DNA of 64,000 bases from Monilinia fructicola (taxonomy: Eukaryota > Ascomycota > Leotiomycetes > Helotiales > Sclerotiniaceae), in contig VICG01000006.1 of NCBI GenBank assembly GCA_008692225.1, positions 2,439,001 through 2,503,000 of the forward strand, given 5' to 3'. A program made the translations under genes and the position numbers. How positions within the stretch are numbered: position 1 is the stretch's first letter; each line of letters begins with the position of its first letter. Below, piece after piece: positions 1-13,020 of this stretch. Below the pieces are notes generated by a model. The model ran no database searches and was not told where the DNA came from. It saw only the letters and a program-made list of their open reading frames with translations.

Positions 1-1808
1 ATTCCTCTCTTCGGTGGCCTAAGTCTAAGTTGAATCATGGATCGTGGGGGCTACTCTTTTTGTACCTCTAAAGTGATATCTTAGCATGACGAGACTTATA
101 TCCCTAGTAGCTTTAAGTCATACTCGAAGCTCACATGATGATTTGTCATAGGAGGTATGATCAAGGGATTTATCGATATAGCTCGATACATACCCACAAG
201 GAATATGGATTTTTTTGCTAGATCAGATGCGACGGTAGAATGACTTTAACATGAAATTTGAGAAGCCGAAGGGGCTCTATTCGTGTATATAGTGGCTGAT
301 CCATCCTAGAGATTTAGTGTCGAGTACGCAGTACCTACCCGTGAATACCACCCTTTTGTTATCTAATAACGCCGAATGGGTCCTTAGTTGAGATGCTTGC
401 CAAACAATACAGAATCATGGCCTTTACCGACTACCCTCCAGTGAGAGTTCTCAATGTACAGATAACTTGGGAAGATGAGCAGGATCGAGAGAGCGTCTTT
501 GGAGTACCCCAAACACCTTGATTGTTCGATCCAACTCCCCATTCAACCTAGAGTCAGAAAAACCCCTATCATAAATACCCCAATACACCTAATAACAATC
601 GTGAATTTACCAGTACTACTCCATGCTGTCCCCAACATACAGACACATATACCATCTAGTCAACCACTGCATCGAGCATTGCCATCTAGATCCGAGGATT
701 TAGCAAGAGAGGCATTAAAACGAACTGTTCAGTGGCAAAAAGAAGAATCTTACGCAGGAAAACACTTGCCATCGCTAGTCCCTACCTTTCCATCATGTAT
801 ATGCGTATCAGATATGCTAAAGGCAATATTTCATACCTATATATGGAAATGGATCTCCATCCCAAGTCCCCATAACATGCTGCACCAACGCCCATGCAAG
901 ATATTTCGCACAAACGTTGCAAAATCCACCTTGAACACCTCCAGACAAGGCCAGAGCTGCGTCCTGACATCAAATCGCTTATATCTAGCTTCCGAGGAGA
1001 GATCAAAGGTCAGATTCTCCTTCGTCTTAATTAGTCAGTTACGATTCACTTACTAGGTATGTACTAGTAAGATAGCTTTTGATAACGTGAGGGGTATTCA
1101 ACCCCTCAACTTCAAAGTTTCTCTCCTTCCTACTACTTTAACGACGCCCAAACAACGATTAGTGCAACATCTTCTTCTTTCTGTTTGTCAAGAACAACAA
1201 CGATAATAACCTTCTATGACCGAGAACAATATCGATAAACTCTTATTTCCATCTCAGCTTTCAATAACTTTATTGCAATCAATTCCCTGCTTGGCCCCGT
1301 TCAAATAGATAAAAGCATCAAGGCATCTCAATAAAACTGCAATCTCTCTCTCCACCACACCTTCAAGCCAAACCTAGGCGTGCAGCTATTGACTCTTCCT
1401 CACATATTCATTCATAACACGCACACCTACCCTTAAACCTTCCAATTCTACGCCCTATCCTATCACCCAGCAAGATCCAGACCTAATACCCATCTCAACC
1501 CGAGTCATAGCCCTATCAGAACTTTACACAGATTTCCACGCCTTACACAGATAACAACTTTGTATCTCCAACTCAAGCTAAAATCAACTTTGCAGCAAAA
1601 TCTTCTCCAGCCTCTGCAATTCAACCTCCAAGTCCGAATAATCTCCAGCATATCTTCCTCACGTACCATTTCCCTTCTCAATCAATCCTCACACCTCCAA
1701 TCTAAAGCACTAACAGATCTTAACCACCAGAACTCCCAAGACGTCGACGTGTGAGTAACCTAAGATTTTCATATCTCGAATAGAATCCTAACTCACACTC
1801 AAACAACC
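1..1808. other. Left-edge non-coding region
   Basis: No gene could be supported here. One ATG-started open frame at 475-1056 (+, 193 codons) has no recognisable domain and a composition like translated non-coding DNA. The last 650 bases are C/A-rich and pyrimidine-tracted, as expected of a fungal 5' untranslated leader and promoter for the gene starting at 1809. Confidence 0.5.
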
Positions 1809-3569
1809 ATGACACCGCAACCCAAAAAACCCATGACAGCCCGTCGTGGCGGTTCCATCGCCATCGTCAACTCCATATCCACTTCTAACCACAACCCAAA
1901 GAAAACCAGGACCACCCCCACCACCACCGCACCACCAGACACAACCAAAAAGCGTAGTCCCGCAAAAAGTTCCAAACAAGAACACCTACCTGCACCAAGC
2001 TTCAATGCCATGCAATTCAATAACCGCAATGAAAATGACGAGGAAGATTGTCAATGTTCAGCGCTGGATGATGATGGTATAATCAAGCATGAAAGCCGAG
2101 CTGTTTGTGAGGCCGAAAAGATTAGGATGGTGCATGTGAATATATGTATGAGGTATGCATATATATCCTTTTATTCCTTCTCCATTCAAATTCATGTATG
2201 CCCCACACCCCTATTCCACCCTCGGAGAAATTTCATAATTAATGCCCCACTCAAACTCCAACCCATAAACTTACCGTCCTCCACTAGTATCATCCTCAGC
2301 TCCCCTCATACAACAACTCTTCTCGTCGGCCCAGATGCTCAACCCTTTACTGTTTATACCAACCTCCTTAAACTGCACACTATCCACTTTTCCGGAAACT
2401 TCAAATCTGCTTCTTCAACCTCAGCTTCCAAGACAAAGGAGCGATCTTCATATTCACTTCCCGAATTTAGAATTCCCAAAAAAATGAAAGTAGACAAGCA
2501 AGACAGTCAAGGTTCCGAGCGGCAACTTGAGACTATAGGGGTATCTGGACAAGAAGATTGTTCTGCCTCTCTAGATGCTAAAGTTGAAGTTAAAGCTGAA
2601 GTTAAAGGTGCTGAAGTTAAGGCTGAAGTTAAAGCCGAAGTTGACCATAATATCGAGGAGAAGAACGACCGAAATCAAGATTTCAAGCTCGAGGATGATA
2701 GATCGAATGAAGGAGTACCAGAAATCAAACATGAACCAAATCAACCCACAATTGGAACACCACCACAGACTCACTCTCCAAAACCACCAATGAAAGAACC
2801 AACAACCTTATTCGGATTTCTACCCGAGACCCCAGAAATCAAAAGAGAAACCGCCGCTCCTCTTAGCAACTTTAAATATCCCACTATTGACCCACTCAAC
2901 TTCGCTTACTTCCACTCTTGGATCATGACCGGAACACTTATCCCCTCTTTGAACTGGCTCGTCGAACCCCCTAGTGCACAAATAACAACCAGAACCCTCA
3001 TAACTCTTCATATATTTGCTCAAACCATTAAATCCATTCCATTCGGTTTCTTCATCTTACAAACGCTACTCAACCACCCACTCATGACATCCAACAAATG
3101 GCCTCCACCAACCGACGCCCGCCTAATTTACTCCCTCGCACCCGCCTCTAGCATTCTCCGCAAACTATGCGCCGATTGCGTTGCGAATAACAATCCATTT
3201 GACAAAAACGAACCTTCCTCGGCGATATACAAAGAATGGGACCTAATATTTCGTGAAACGAAGCTTAGTATGGATTTTGCCAAATCTGCTAGTACAAGAT
3301 GGCAAAATGTTGATCCGTGGAATTGGAGTGAGAGAAAGAGATATTTTGGAGGTGAAGGTGAAGAGAAAGGGATTGAGGAGAGGTGGGAAGATTTGCTTAA
3401 GGATGATGAGGGAGATGCAAAGGGGATTATGGAGCAGGGGGCGAAGATGAAATTTGCAAAGAGGGTTGAGTCGGAATTTTTGAGGAATATGGATCTTGAT
3501 TCGAAAAAGAGAAAGAGGGATGAGAGTATGGATTTGGAAAGTAGTGATGAGGCTGATGATGATACTTAA
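1809..3569 (+). CDS. BTB/POZ-domain-like protein with acidic/lysine-rich linker
   Basis: A 586-codon open frame starts at the ATG at 1809. A 135-nt in-frame stretch (2153-2287, GTATGC donor, CACTAG acceptor) is probably an intron, giving about 541 residues. The N-terminus is basic and Pro/Thr-rich. After the junction comes a segment of fungal BTB/POZ type (SSPHTTTLLVGPDAQPFTVY, then a conserved-looking HFSGNF). A linker follows with repeated EVKAEVK-like units (about 2580-2645). The C-terminal half resembles the helical part of fungal BTB proteins (DPLNFAYFHSWIMTGTLIPS) and ends in a Lys/Asp/Glu-rich tail with a KKRKRDE nuclear-localisation-like motif. BTB proteins are protein-interaction or cullin-3 adaptor modules; the partner here is unknown. 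The gene is convergent with TAP42. BTB assignment is by pattern only. Confidence 0.6.
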   Translation: MTPQPKKPMTARRGGSIAIVNSISTSNHNPKKTRTTPTTTAPPDTTKKRSPAKSSKQEHLPAPSFNAMQFNNRNENDEEDCQCSALDDDGIIKHESRAVCEAEKIRMVHVNICMRYAYISFYSFSIQIHVCPTPLFHPRRNFIINAPLKLQPINLPSSTSIILSSPHTTTLLVGPDAQPFTVYTNLLKLHTIHFSGNFKSASSTSASKTKERSSYSLPEFRIPKKMKVDKQDSQGSERQLETIGVSGQEDCSASLDAKVEVKAEVKGAEVKAEVKAEVDHNIEEKNDRNQDFKLEDDRSNEGVPEIKHEPNQPTIGTPPQTHSPKPPMKEPTTLFGFLPETPEIKRETAAPLSNFKYPTIDPLNFAYFHSWIMTGTLIPSLNWLVEPPSAQITTRTLITLHIFAQTIKSIPFGFFILQTLLNHPLMTSNKWPPPTDARLIYSLAPASSILRKLCADCVANNNPFDKNEPSSAIYKEWDLIFRETKLSMDFAKSASTRWQNVDPWNWSERKRYFGGEGEEKGIEERWEDLLKDDEGDAKGIMEQGAKMKFAKRVESEFLRNMDLDSKKRKRDESMDLESSDEADDDT

Positions 3570-3865
3570 AGTGATGCCGGAAAGCAGGGAGGAAAGAGAA
3601 CTCGGCTGATTGCAGGGGTTTTCTTCCTGCGAAGGGATTTAACCTTATTGCGTGGAGACATCCGCAGAAACAAACAAAGAGACGTAATTAATTTGTAAAG
3701 TTGTGTTCTGGCCTTGGGATGAATTTAAGAATTAGCACATACGGGGAGGAAACGCAAAAACTAGGGATCTACTTACAAGGAAAAATCTAAACATTAGTCA
3801 GAAGAATGGATGGGGGAACTTTCAATATACTTTTAACAATATCGCATTATTCATTATTTATTAAT

Positions 3866-5135
3866 TCATCCTCTATTTAAGGTATTGCCAGCGCCCCTGA
3901 AGACATGATCATTAGTCTTCGTTTTTAAGTTTGGGAATTCTTCAACTTACTTTGGATTATCTTCCGTAAACTCATCCCACCGTCTAGCTTTCTCGGTTTC
4001 CTCGTCCATTTTCTCGAAATCATCAGGATCAATCTCAGGTATAATACCACTTGCCTCTCCACCCCCTTCAATAATGCCACCTCTCGCCCTTTCTTCTTCC
4101 AGATATTCATCAATTGTCATAGTCGGTAGATTATGCCCCGGTCTGAATACACCTTTTTGTAATGCCTGTCTACTTTCCAGCAGAGTAAATGGTCGTAATG
4201 GTTTCCCTCCTGTACTCAAGATTGGTCCTTTATTATTTGTAGTAATATCTCTCATATCCAAACGATCAGAATATCCAGCATCCGGACCACGTAAGCCACC
4301 GATTCTCTCTCTATCATCTGATCGTGGACCTTGGGGGCCCCGTGGCTCTATAGGTGCCATAGCCAAGATCTCGAGTTCGCGATTGATGGATTCGAGGGAT
4401 TGGAAGGAATTGTGCGAACACAAGGATAGTTTGGTTATTTCTAATTCGCGAACAGCATCTTCGTCGTTTTGTAAATAGGCTGGATTTTGTGCGAGGAACT
4501 GCAATTGTCAGCATATTGCCCCGAGACCAGAATCGTTTCCCTCAGACGCTGCGCAATAGAATCGCTTGAGTGAAAGGGATATACACATACATCTAGCTTC
4601 TTCTTCAGATCCTTCTCTATCTTGAAATTTGCAATTTTAGTGTTTCTTCTGGCAGTTGGGTCTGTAGTAGAAACGGTGGAGAAAGTAGATGGTGATTCTT
4701 GATATTCAGCATAAAGCTTTCTTTCTGCGGCGGATAGCATCTCATAATGTACCAGCTGAGTTAAGAATGCTTCGTAACATTTCTTTGCGTCCTGCAAAAT
4801 CGATTTTCGCTCATCTGTATCAGTCGTAGAAACTCGTTGACCTAAGTCCGCAATCCTATAAGGGATGACTAAATATCTAGAGTAGAGAATTAGCTTGCTT
4901 CTTGGTATTCCTAGATATGCGCATACTGGATGTCACTAGAATTAATATCCTCTAAAGTTTCGTTTGGACTGAATAATGCAAGGCTATCTGCAAGTTCCCG
5001 ACATTCTTGGTATGCACTGAGCGCATTCCTAACAGCCTCCTGATACTGTTCTGTATTTGTCTCCCATGATGATTCAATAGCGAGTCTTTGACGTTCTGCT
5101 GAATTGAATATAGACTTTAGAGAATTATCAGCCAT
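3866..5135 (-). CDS. tap42: TAP42-like PP2A-associated regulatory protein (alpha4/IGBP1 family)
   Basis: Four exons on the minus strand: 5135-4927, 4876-4591, 4498-3951 and 3896-3866. Introns are 4877-4926, 4499-4590 and 3897-3950, all with GTATGC/GTATGT/GTAAGT donors and TAG/CAG acceptors. They give an uninterrupted 357-residue product. It begins MADNSLKSIFNSAERQRLAI and ends in the family's typical tail (KARRWDEFTEDNPKGAGNTL). The middle carries the family hallmark PIEPRGP and the LRPFTLL/MTIDEYLEEE region. TAP42/alpha4 proteins bind PP2A-type catalytic subunits in the cytoplasm and act downstream of TOR. Without the last intron the frame would stop right after DNPK, so the 31-nt final exon matters. 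The gene is divergent from DCL1, sharing an 846-bp intergenic region. Confidence 0.95.
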
Positions 5136-5981
5136 CTTGAAAGAAGTATTGAAGGATTTTGTATAGTCTAGGGTATTTTGAAGTGGATTGTAGGAGTTTG
5201 TAATCGTTTGTAATAGTCTGCAATAGTCTGCAATAGTTTGTAGATACTTGATGATGATATCTCGAAGGTATATGTAGCTGGGGGCACTAGGTAGGTTGGT
5301 AGGAAGGTATTGATGGATTGATGGTGGGGGAACCTGGAAACTACTCTGTATGGAGTATAGTTCTAGAACTACAAGTAAAGTAAAGTAGCAAGCTGGAAGT
5401 CCAAAATTGACAAAATCAAACGGGGATTGCGGCCGCTTCATTCGCGTCCCCATATTAACACGTGATTCAGGTGTAAATACCACCTAGGTGGGTATACTAA
5501 GTAACCCTAGCGTATTTTATATTTATTTGGAGTTTTGAGCTTTCCAACATTCGATGAGATGGTCAAGTTGTCAATAACAGAACAACAACAAAGCAACCAA
5601 ATCTCATCAATTCTCTCCTATTCACATTCATTGTTCAAGCATATACGTTCATATACGTTCCTTTCGTCTCATATCGAAGTATTGATCTCTTGTGCTCACT
5701 CTCTTTTACTATCACAACATTGGTGCTGGTCTCGATTCCTACTTTCCTGCCTGCTCTTTGCATATACATACGGAGTACATACAGAGTACATACAGAGTAC
5801 ATACGGAATACATACATACATACATACTTACATCTAGCTTGCAATCTGCAACTCCATCCTTGGAGCTGCAGGTGACACACACATACACACATACACACAC
5901 TCACCACTCCATTCTACTTTACTTGACAACAATTCAACTCAATTGTGCTTGTTTGCTTGCTTTTCTTGTGCTAACTAAAAT
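5136..5981. promoter_or_regulatory. Shared TAP42/DCL1 intergenic (bidirectional promoter) region
   Basis: This 846-bp stretch separates two divergent starts (5135 minus and 5982 plus). It contains a tandem array of CATAC-type units with GGAGTA/AGAGTA variants at about 5760-5830, including one TACGGAGTA at 5769, and a CA-repeat at about 5873-5900. The last 100 bases before the DCL1 ATG are CT/A-rich, as in fungal leaders. No convincing TATA box was seen. Confidence 0.5.
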
Positions 5982-8900
5982 ATGGAAACTAATTCATCTC
6001 AGCAGTCAAGAAGCAAACAGAAAACTTCTACAATTGATCATAATCTTGATGAAGAAGTAGACTTGCTATCATTTGAGGATTTTGTTACTGTCGTTCATCC
6101 TATAACTTTGTCTTCTTCGTCTATTGGTGTTCATGCTTCTGAAAATCATATAGCTTTTACATCTGGCAACGGCAATGCTATAGTAGGTGTTAATGGTGGA
6201 CGTCTCAATAACGCTCCACAATTTCTTCACTCTTCTCAATCACCAACCACTTCAAAAGGCAAACAAGGTGATGCCAAAAGTTCTCTCTATCTTCCCTCTA
6301 ACGCGAAACTGGAAATGGTAATTGGCACACCTCTAAAGAAATCAGAGAGTCCACTCCTTGAAACATCCTCCCATTCATTTCAGGCTTCAAGTTTGGTTTC
6401 TCAATTTCCTGTTACTGATGAAGGGCAAGGTCTCGCAGCGCCAATTCTCACCCCAACTTCGTCTTCGACCAAATCGAGCTCACCAGAGAAGTTGTCAAGA
6501 TCCCCAAGTCCTGACTTGATCCAATTCACTCCCCCGAAGAAAAGTTTGGCAAAAAAAGAAAGTCCGAAGGTGGAGAAGTTTTCCCAAATTCACGTCTCAA
6601 AAACAAATCCCGTTGCAGCCCCCCTCCCAAGATTGAATTCTACTTCTTCTACTTTCCCATCCCGCATACCAGGAGACTTGAGAACACATACTGCTTTCCG
6701 CTGCGTGGATCCATTTCTTGCTAAACCTAAAACTCTCAGACCAGCCATCAAAAAGATAGATACCAACGGAAGTTTTCAGGAGATATTTGGGAAAGATATT
6801 TCTCAACCTGCTCTTAGCGGTAAACTCTCTCTTTCCAGGATTGTGCCCATGGATTTGCCAACAGCTCCTCATGCTGGTGATGCGACCGCTCCGACACTTC
6901 CCTTTGTAACTTCGGCTTCTCTACCTTCTCTGACAACCATTGAACAGGATATTGACTTCATTGCTTCAAAACAATTTGTTTTAGCTTCTCACTCTCCAGT
7001 TCATGATCCGATAATGTCAAACTCATCTCCCAAGATTCATTCCCAGCCCGCTGGGAAGGACAGGGCAGAATTTTCCGCTCCTATGTCATCTACACATCCC
7101 AGCAAAGTTACTCTACCAACGGCACTAGCCACACGGACAACTGATGATGTTTTTGCAGAACTCAAACAACCTTTACGTGTCCAGGCCAGCCAAATTCAGA
7201 TCGATGCTAAACCTGGTTCTGCCGTCGATCCATTTGACGCCATCACCAAAAATAGTGATCTTGACAACCGTGACTTGCCTGCACTCGAAGAATATGACGA
7301 AGACGAAGAGGAACCGAACCAATCAGTGCCAGACATAAAAAGAATATCTGCACGAAAACAGAAAAATGCCGCCATATTTGACACATATCTAAGGGAGGCC
7401 GAAAAGCAACCCAAGGCTGTAAAGAATATTTCACAGGCAGATGAAGCAGCTCAGTCCACCAGATGGTTAATCGAACAGGCCGAAAAACAGCATATAATTT
7501 CTAGTCCAAGGGATTATCAGCTTGAATTGTTTGAGAGGGCCAAAAAACAGAATATCATAGCTGTCTTGGATACTGGTATGCATTTTCCACCCTTCTTTCT
7601 TGGAACATGACTAACCCCAATCAGGTTCTGGCAAAACATTTATCGCGGTCTTATTACTTCGGTATATAATTGATCAAGAGCTCGAAGACAGAGCCATTGG
7701 CAAACCCAAGCGCGTGTCATTCTTCTTAGTAGGAACCTATTTGCTCCGTGGTAGACCAATACTCACATGTAAATTAGGTTGATTCTGTAACCCTCTGTCA
7801 TCAACAACACTCCGTGCTCAAAAACAATCTCAATCAGCCAACAGATATGGTTTGTGGGCTCATGGGAACTGATTTGTCGGACCACAAAAAATGGAAGAAG
7901 CGAATGGATACAAATATGGTCATTGTATGTACTGCAGAAATTCTCCGACAATGTTTGCACCATTCATTTGTCGCCATGGCCCAAATTAATCTCCTAGTTT
8001 TCGATGAAGCCCACCATGCAAAGAAGGACCACCCTTATGCTAGAATTATCAAGGATTTCTATAGCAATGACACAGGAGAGTGTATCTCTCTACCTCGGAT
8101 ATTCGGAATGACAGCATCACCTGTTGATGCTAGGGATAACATCAAGAAAGCTGCGGAAGAGTTGGAAGGTCTTCTGCACAGTCAAATTGCCACTGCAGTA
8201 GACCCGAGCTTGATGCAGTATTCCATCAAAGGCAAGCCTGAGACTATTGCTTACTATGATTCACTGGGCCCAAGGTTCGACACTCCTCTTTACCTGCAGA
8301 TGCTCCCACTTCTAAAAGATAATCCTGTCTTTCGTAAGCCATTTGTATTTGTGAAAGAGGCTAGTCGAACTTTAGGATCTTGGTGTGTCGACCAAATATG
8401 GACTTTTTGTCTTCAAGAGGAAGAGTCCAAGAAACTCCAGGCAAAGACGGAGCAGGCACATCACAAAAGAAGAGTTCCGGAGTCATTGGAAGTACTAGAA
8501 AAGCGTAAGGAACAGATAGAGGAGGCTAAAACCATTGTCAAGGATTACAACTTTGCACCGCCTCACTTTGCAACGAAATTGTCAGATGATCTCAAAACGA
8601 AGGTTCATTATTCGAATAATTTGTCTACCAAAGTGGTTGCTCTCTTGAGCATCCTCAAAGACCGATTCCAACGTCCGACGAACGATAAGTGCATTGTGTT
8701 TGTCAGAGAAAGATACACTGCACGGCTTCTAGCTACACTCCTATCGACACCTGAAGCCGGTACACCATTTTTGAAGGTCGCCCCGCTGGTATGTAACTAA
8801 TCACATCCACTGAATCTTATAAATCTAACACTGTCATAGGTTGGTACCACTTCAGCTGAAGCTGGAGAAATGAACATCACTTTCAGATCGCAAACTCTCA

Positions 8901-11900
8901 CCATGCACGATTTCCGCAATGGTAAAATTAATTGCCTCATTGCAACATCTGTTGCTGAAGAAGGCCTTGACATTCCTGACTGTAATCTTGTTGTTAGATT
9001 TGATCTCTACAACACAGTGATTCAGTATATCCAATCCAGAGGTCGTGCTAGGCATGCCAACTCAAGGTATTACCACATGGTAGAGCACCATAACGACGAG
9101 CAACGCCAAACAATCAAAGAAGTTTTGAGCCATGAGAAAATGTTGAAGTCTTTTGCATCTGAGCTTCCCGAGGATCGAAAGTTGACTGGCAATGATTTTG
9201 ATATGGACTATTTCCTCAAAAAAGAACGAACCCATCGACAGTATACTATTCCTGGTAGTGGAGCAAAACTCACCTATAGAATGAGTTTAACGGTTCTATC
9301 CGCATTCGTTGACTCTCTTCCTCGAGCTCAAGAGACATCTCTTCGGGTCGACTATATCGTTACAACTGTCAATAAACAATTCATTTGTGAGGTCATCTTA
9401 CCGGAAGAAGCACCTATACGCGGAGCTGTTGGTCGGCCAGCAACAACCAAACAGGTAGCCAAATGTTCGGCAGCTTTTGAAACATGTATGATTCTGATTC
9501 AGAAGGGATATATTGACAAATTTCTGCTCTCCACATTCAAGAAAACCGCACACATGATGAGAAATGCCCTTCTAGCTGTGGATTCAAAGAAACGTGAAGC
9601 TTATGAAATGCGCACAAAACCAGCCTTATGGTCATCGAAAGGAGAACAAGGAATATTTTATATGACAGTCATGTTCCTCGACTCTCCGGGTAGTCTCGAC
9701 AGAGCATCGCAGCCGTTGGGTCTACTAACAAGATCTCCTTTGCCCGACTTGCCACAATTCGTTCTTCATTTTGGAGGCGGTCGAAGCTCTTCAGTCTCGT
9801 GTGTGCCTCTCGCTTCCTCAATAAAGCTTGAAGAGACCATACTTGAACAAGTCAACATGTTCACCTTATGTCTCTTCCAGGATGTGTTCAGCAAAGCTTA
9901 TAAATCGGATCCTGATAGTATGCCTTATTTTTTAGTTCCTATCAGTTGTCCTGATTTAATTAGAGACTGGAAAGGCGTTGAACCCACTATAATAATTGAT
10001 TGGCAGGCAATCAAATACGTCCAAGATTTCGAAAACGAGCAGGCTGAAAAACCTTGGGAGCATAAGCCATGGTTAGGAAAGTCAGATGAGTATTTCAAGG
10101 ACAAATTCATAACTGATCCTTTTGATGGATCACGAAAATTGTGGTCCGTGGGAATCACAAAAGAATACAAACCTTTGGATCCAGTACCCCCAAATACTGC
10201 TCCAAGGAAGGGAGCGAGAAAGAACAACAGTAACATCATGGAGTATAGTTGCAGTCTCTGGGCAAAAGCTAGAACAAGACGAACATTTGACACAGGACAG
10301 CCTGTTATTGAAGCAACCTATATTTCACTTCGCCGAAACCTACTTGATGAGTTCGATGGCGCAGAAGTCGAAACTTCAAAGAAATGTTACGTTATTTTGG
10401 AACCGTTGAAGGTGTCGCCTCTCCCAACTACTGTGGTCGCAATGGCTTATCTTTTGCCTGCCATTGTTCATCGAGTTGAATCATATCTCATTGCTCTTGA
10501 AGCAACTAATTTGTTGCACCTTGATATCCGTCCTGCTCTTGCGCTGGAAGCTGTCACCAAAGATTCCGACAATACCGAAGAGCATGGTGAAGAGCAGAGA
10601 AACTTCCAGCGGGGGATGGGCAACAATTATGAGCGACTGGAGTTCCTCGGAGACTGTTTTTTGAAGATGGCAACTTCAATTTCTCTATACGGTTTAAATC
10701 CCGATAGTGATGAATTTCGCTATCATGTTGATCGTATGTGCTTGATTTGCAATAAGAACCTATTCAATACTGCTCAGAAGTTGGGCCTTTATAAGTTTAT
10801 TCGGTCAGCAGCCTTCAATCGGCGTGCTTGGTACCCGGAAGGTCCTGAGCTATTAAGAGGAAAAACAGCCACAGCACCAAATACTCACGAGCTTGGAGAC
10901 AAGTCAATCGCAGATGTTTGTGAAGCAATGATTGGCGCTGCTTTACTCAGTCATCACGAAACTAAATCCATGGATAACGCAGTTCGTGCCGTTACAGAGG
11001 TTGTCAATAGTGACAATCACAAAGCTTTAATATGGTCCGACTATTACAGGCTATATGAGAAGCCAAAGTACCAGGTTTCTGTGGCTACAGCTGCACAAAT
11101 AGATCTGGCAAGACAGGTTGAGGCAAAGCATCCGTACCGCTTTAAATACCCGCGCCTTTTAAGATCAGCATTCATCCACCCGGCATATTTGTTTTCTTAT
11201 GAACAAATTCCCAGTTATCAACGCCTAGAATTCCTGGGTGATTCTTTGCTCGATATGGCATGTGTTAATTTCCTCTTTCATAAATACCCTACTAAGGATC
11301 CCCAATGGCTCACTGAGCACAAAATGGCCATGGTATCCAATCAATTCCTTGGAGCTCTAAGTGTCACATTAGGCTTCCACAAGCATATGCTTACTCTGGA
11401 TTCCCAAGTTCAAAAAATAGTTGCAGATTACGTCTTTGACATCACTGAGGCTCTTATCCAAGCCAAAGCAGACGCCAAAAGAGCTGGCAAAGCAGAAGAT
11501 GAATATGCTCCTGATTATTGGATTACTGTTCGTCAACCTCCCAAGTGTCTCCCTGATATGGTAGAAGCATTCATTGGTGCTATTTTCGTCGATTCTGAGT
11601 ATAACTACGAGGAAGTAGAGAAGTTCTTTGATACGCATATCAAATGGTACTTTAAAGATATGAGTATCTACGATACATACGCCAACAAGCACCCAACTAC
11701 TTTTCTCACTAACTTCTTGCAAAAGAATATGGGATGTGAAAACTGGTCCCCTGTCAGTCGTGAAATTCCAGGAGAGGATGGTCGAAAGAATGTTGTGGTC
11801 TGTGGTATTATTGTTCACAACAAGGTAGTATCAACTTTTCAAGCTGAGAGCATACGATATGCCAAAGTAGGAGCAGCAAAGAAGGCATTGGCACAATTGG

Positions 11901-12160
11901 AGGGCATGAGCGTTCGAGAATTTAGAGAGAAATTCGAATGTTCATGCAAGGGAGATGTTATTGACGAAGAGGGTAATGTCAAATTTGTTGAGCGTGAGGA
12001 TGATTCAACGGGTCCTGGTATGGGATATCGAGAGGAGATCGTTGGCGATATGTTAAAGGGAGTTGAGGTTAATATGGGTGGAGAGAAAAAGGAGAAAGGA
12101 GATGTAGAGGATATGTCGGAGCGACAAAAACTGGAAACAGGAAGTATGGAACTATGCTGA
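5982..12160 (+). CDS. dcl1: Dicer-like protein 1 with long N-terminal extension
   Basis: Four exons: 5982-7575, 7625-7728, 7778-8788 and 8840-12160. Three 49-51 nt introns have GTATGC, GTAGGA and GTATGT donors. The product is 2009 residues. Domain order: a Ser/Thr/Pro-rich extension (about 1-500); helicase with Walker A DTGSGKT near 531 and DEAH near 642; helicase C with [14 protein letters not shown] and QSRGRARH (about 934-975); Dicer dimerisation region (about 1035-1120); RNase IIIa (YERLEFLGD, about 1499); RNase IIIb (YQRLEFLGD, about 1695); a C-terminal dsRNA-binding region (about 1853-1945) followed by a Cys-containing tail (FECSCKGD). Dicers cut double-stranded RNA into small RNAs for quelling and antiviral silencing. 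The motif preceding the helicase ([17 protein letters not shown]) points to the DCL1 rather than the DCL2 branch. Both RNase III motifs keep their acidic residues, so the enzyme looks intact. The extension makes it longer than the roughly 1500-1600 residues usual for fungal DCL1. Confidence 0.95.
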
Positions 12161-13020
12161 TGGCCAAACAGATGGTCTCGAGATTGCATGATTACTGATT
12201 GATAATTTCATTACTACAAGATTCCGCACGAAATCAACACTTTCTTGCGATACTTTAGACAGGCACTCCTCACGATCATAAAAGTCTTAAGGTGATGACT
12301 TCTTGAGATGACGATTTTTGACAACGATTTCTCACGACCTATGATTTCTAACGACCACTCATAACTTCTACGGAGTAAACGCGCAACGCATCACCCGGAT
12401 TTCAACAAGTTCCAGTTTCCAGATCGTCACCACTTTTTTCATTTCAATTCAATCACAAATCTTTGTTTAGACAGCCTATTTATCAAAACGATACAGTGTT
12501 TTATCTTCTGCGAGAGAGGCAGTTATCTACTCACTGTGGTATATGAAGCGATGGGGGATCTCTTCACATAAATCATACATGGTACATAGCTAGCTTCTTC
12601 AGAACATAGTCGAATGATAAATAGACACTTTGCAAATACCGCTTTCTTGTTCTTGGTGAATTGAATGATTGTATGTGATCTAATTGAAAATGCAACGCCC
12701 AAAATGCCATTAAAAGGTGATCCATATCCGAACACCCAACCGAGAACGCTCAAAATGGCCCAACCTTCTATATGTGGCATTATTCGTGTAGTATTTATTA
12801 TTATTCGTTTCTTCTCCGGTAAATGCGAATGATAGTTTGGATATCAACTGCCGGGTCCGGTTTCCCCTGATGATGTGGAACTGTCATCTTATGATCCTTC
12901 ATCTCATCTCGTCTCGTCTCGTCTCCTACTTCATATCCAAACCCAAAATCCCATCCAATTTCCCTATCCACATTCTCATTCTCACTCTCATCCACAATTC
13001 AGCTATAAATTTTCCACCCC
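12161..13020. other. DCL1-PEX12 convergent intergenic region
   Basis: The two flanking genes converge on this 860-bp stretch. It includes one TACGGAGTA motif (12369) and a TCTCG-type short tandem repeat near 12900. A minus-strand open frame with an ATG at 12780 (85 codons, hydrophobic N-terminus) is unsupported by any recognised domain. Confidence 0.5.

Noticed and set aside
475..1056. 193-codon plus-strand ORF at the left edge
   Set aside because: No domain or family-like pattern, Ile/Pro/Ser/His composition like translated non-coding DNA, and no supporting splice or context signals.
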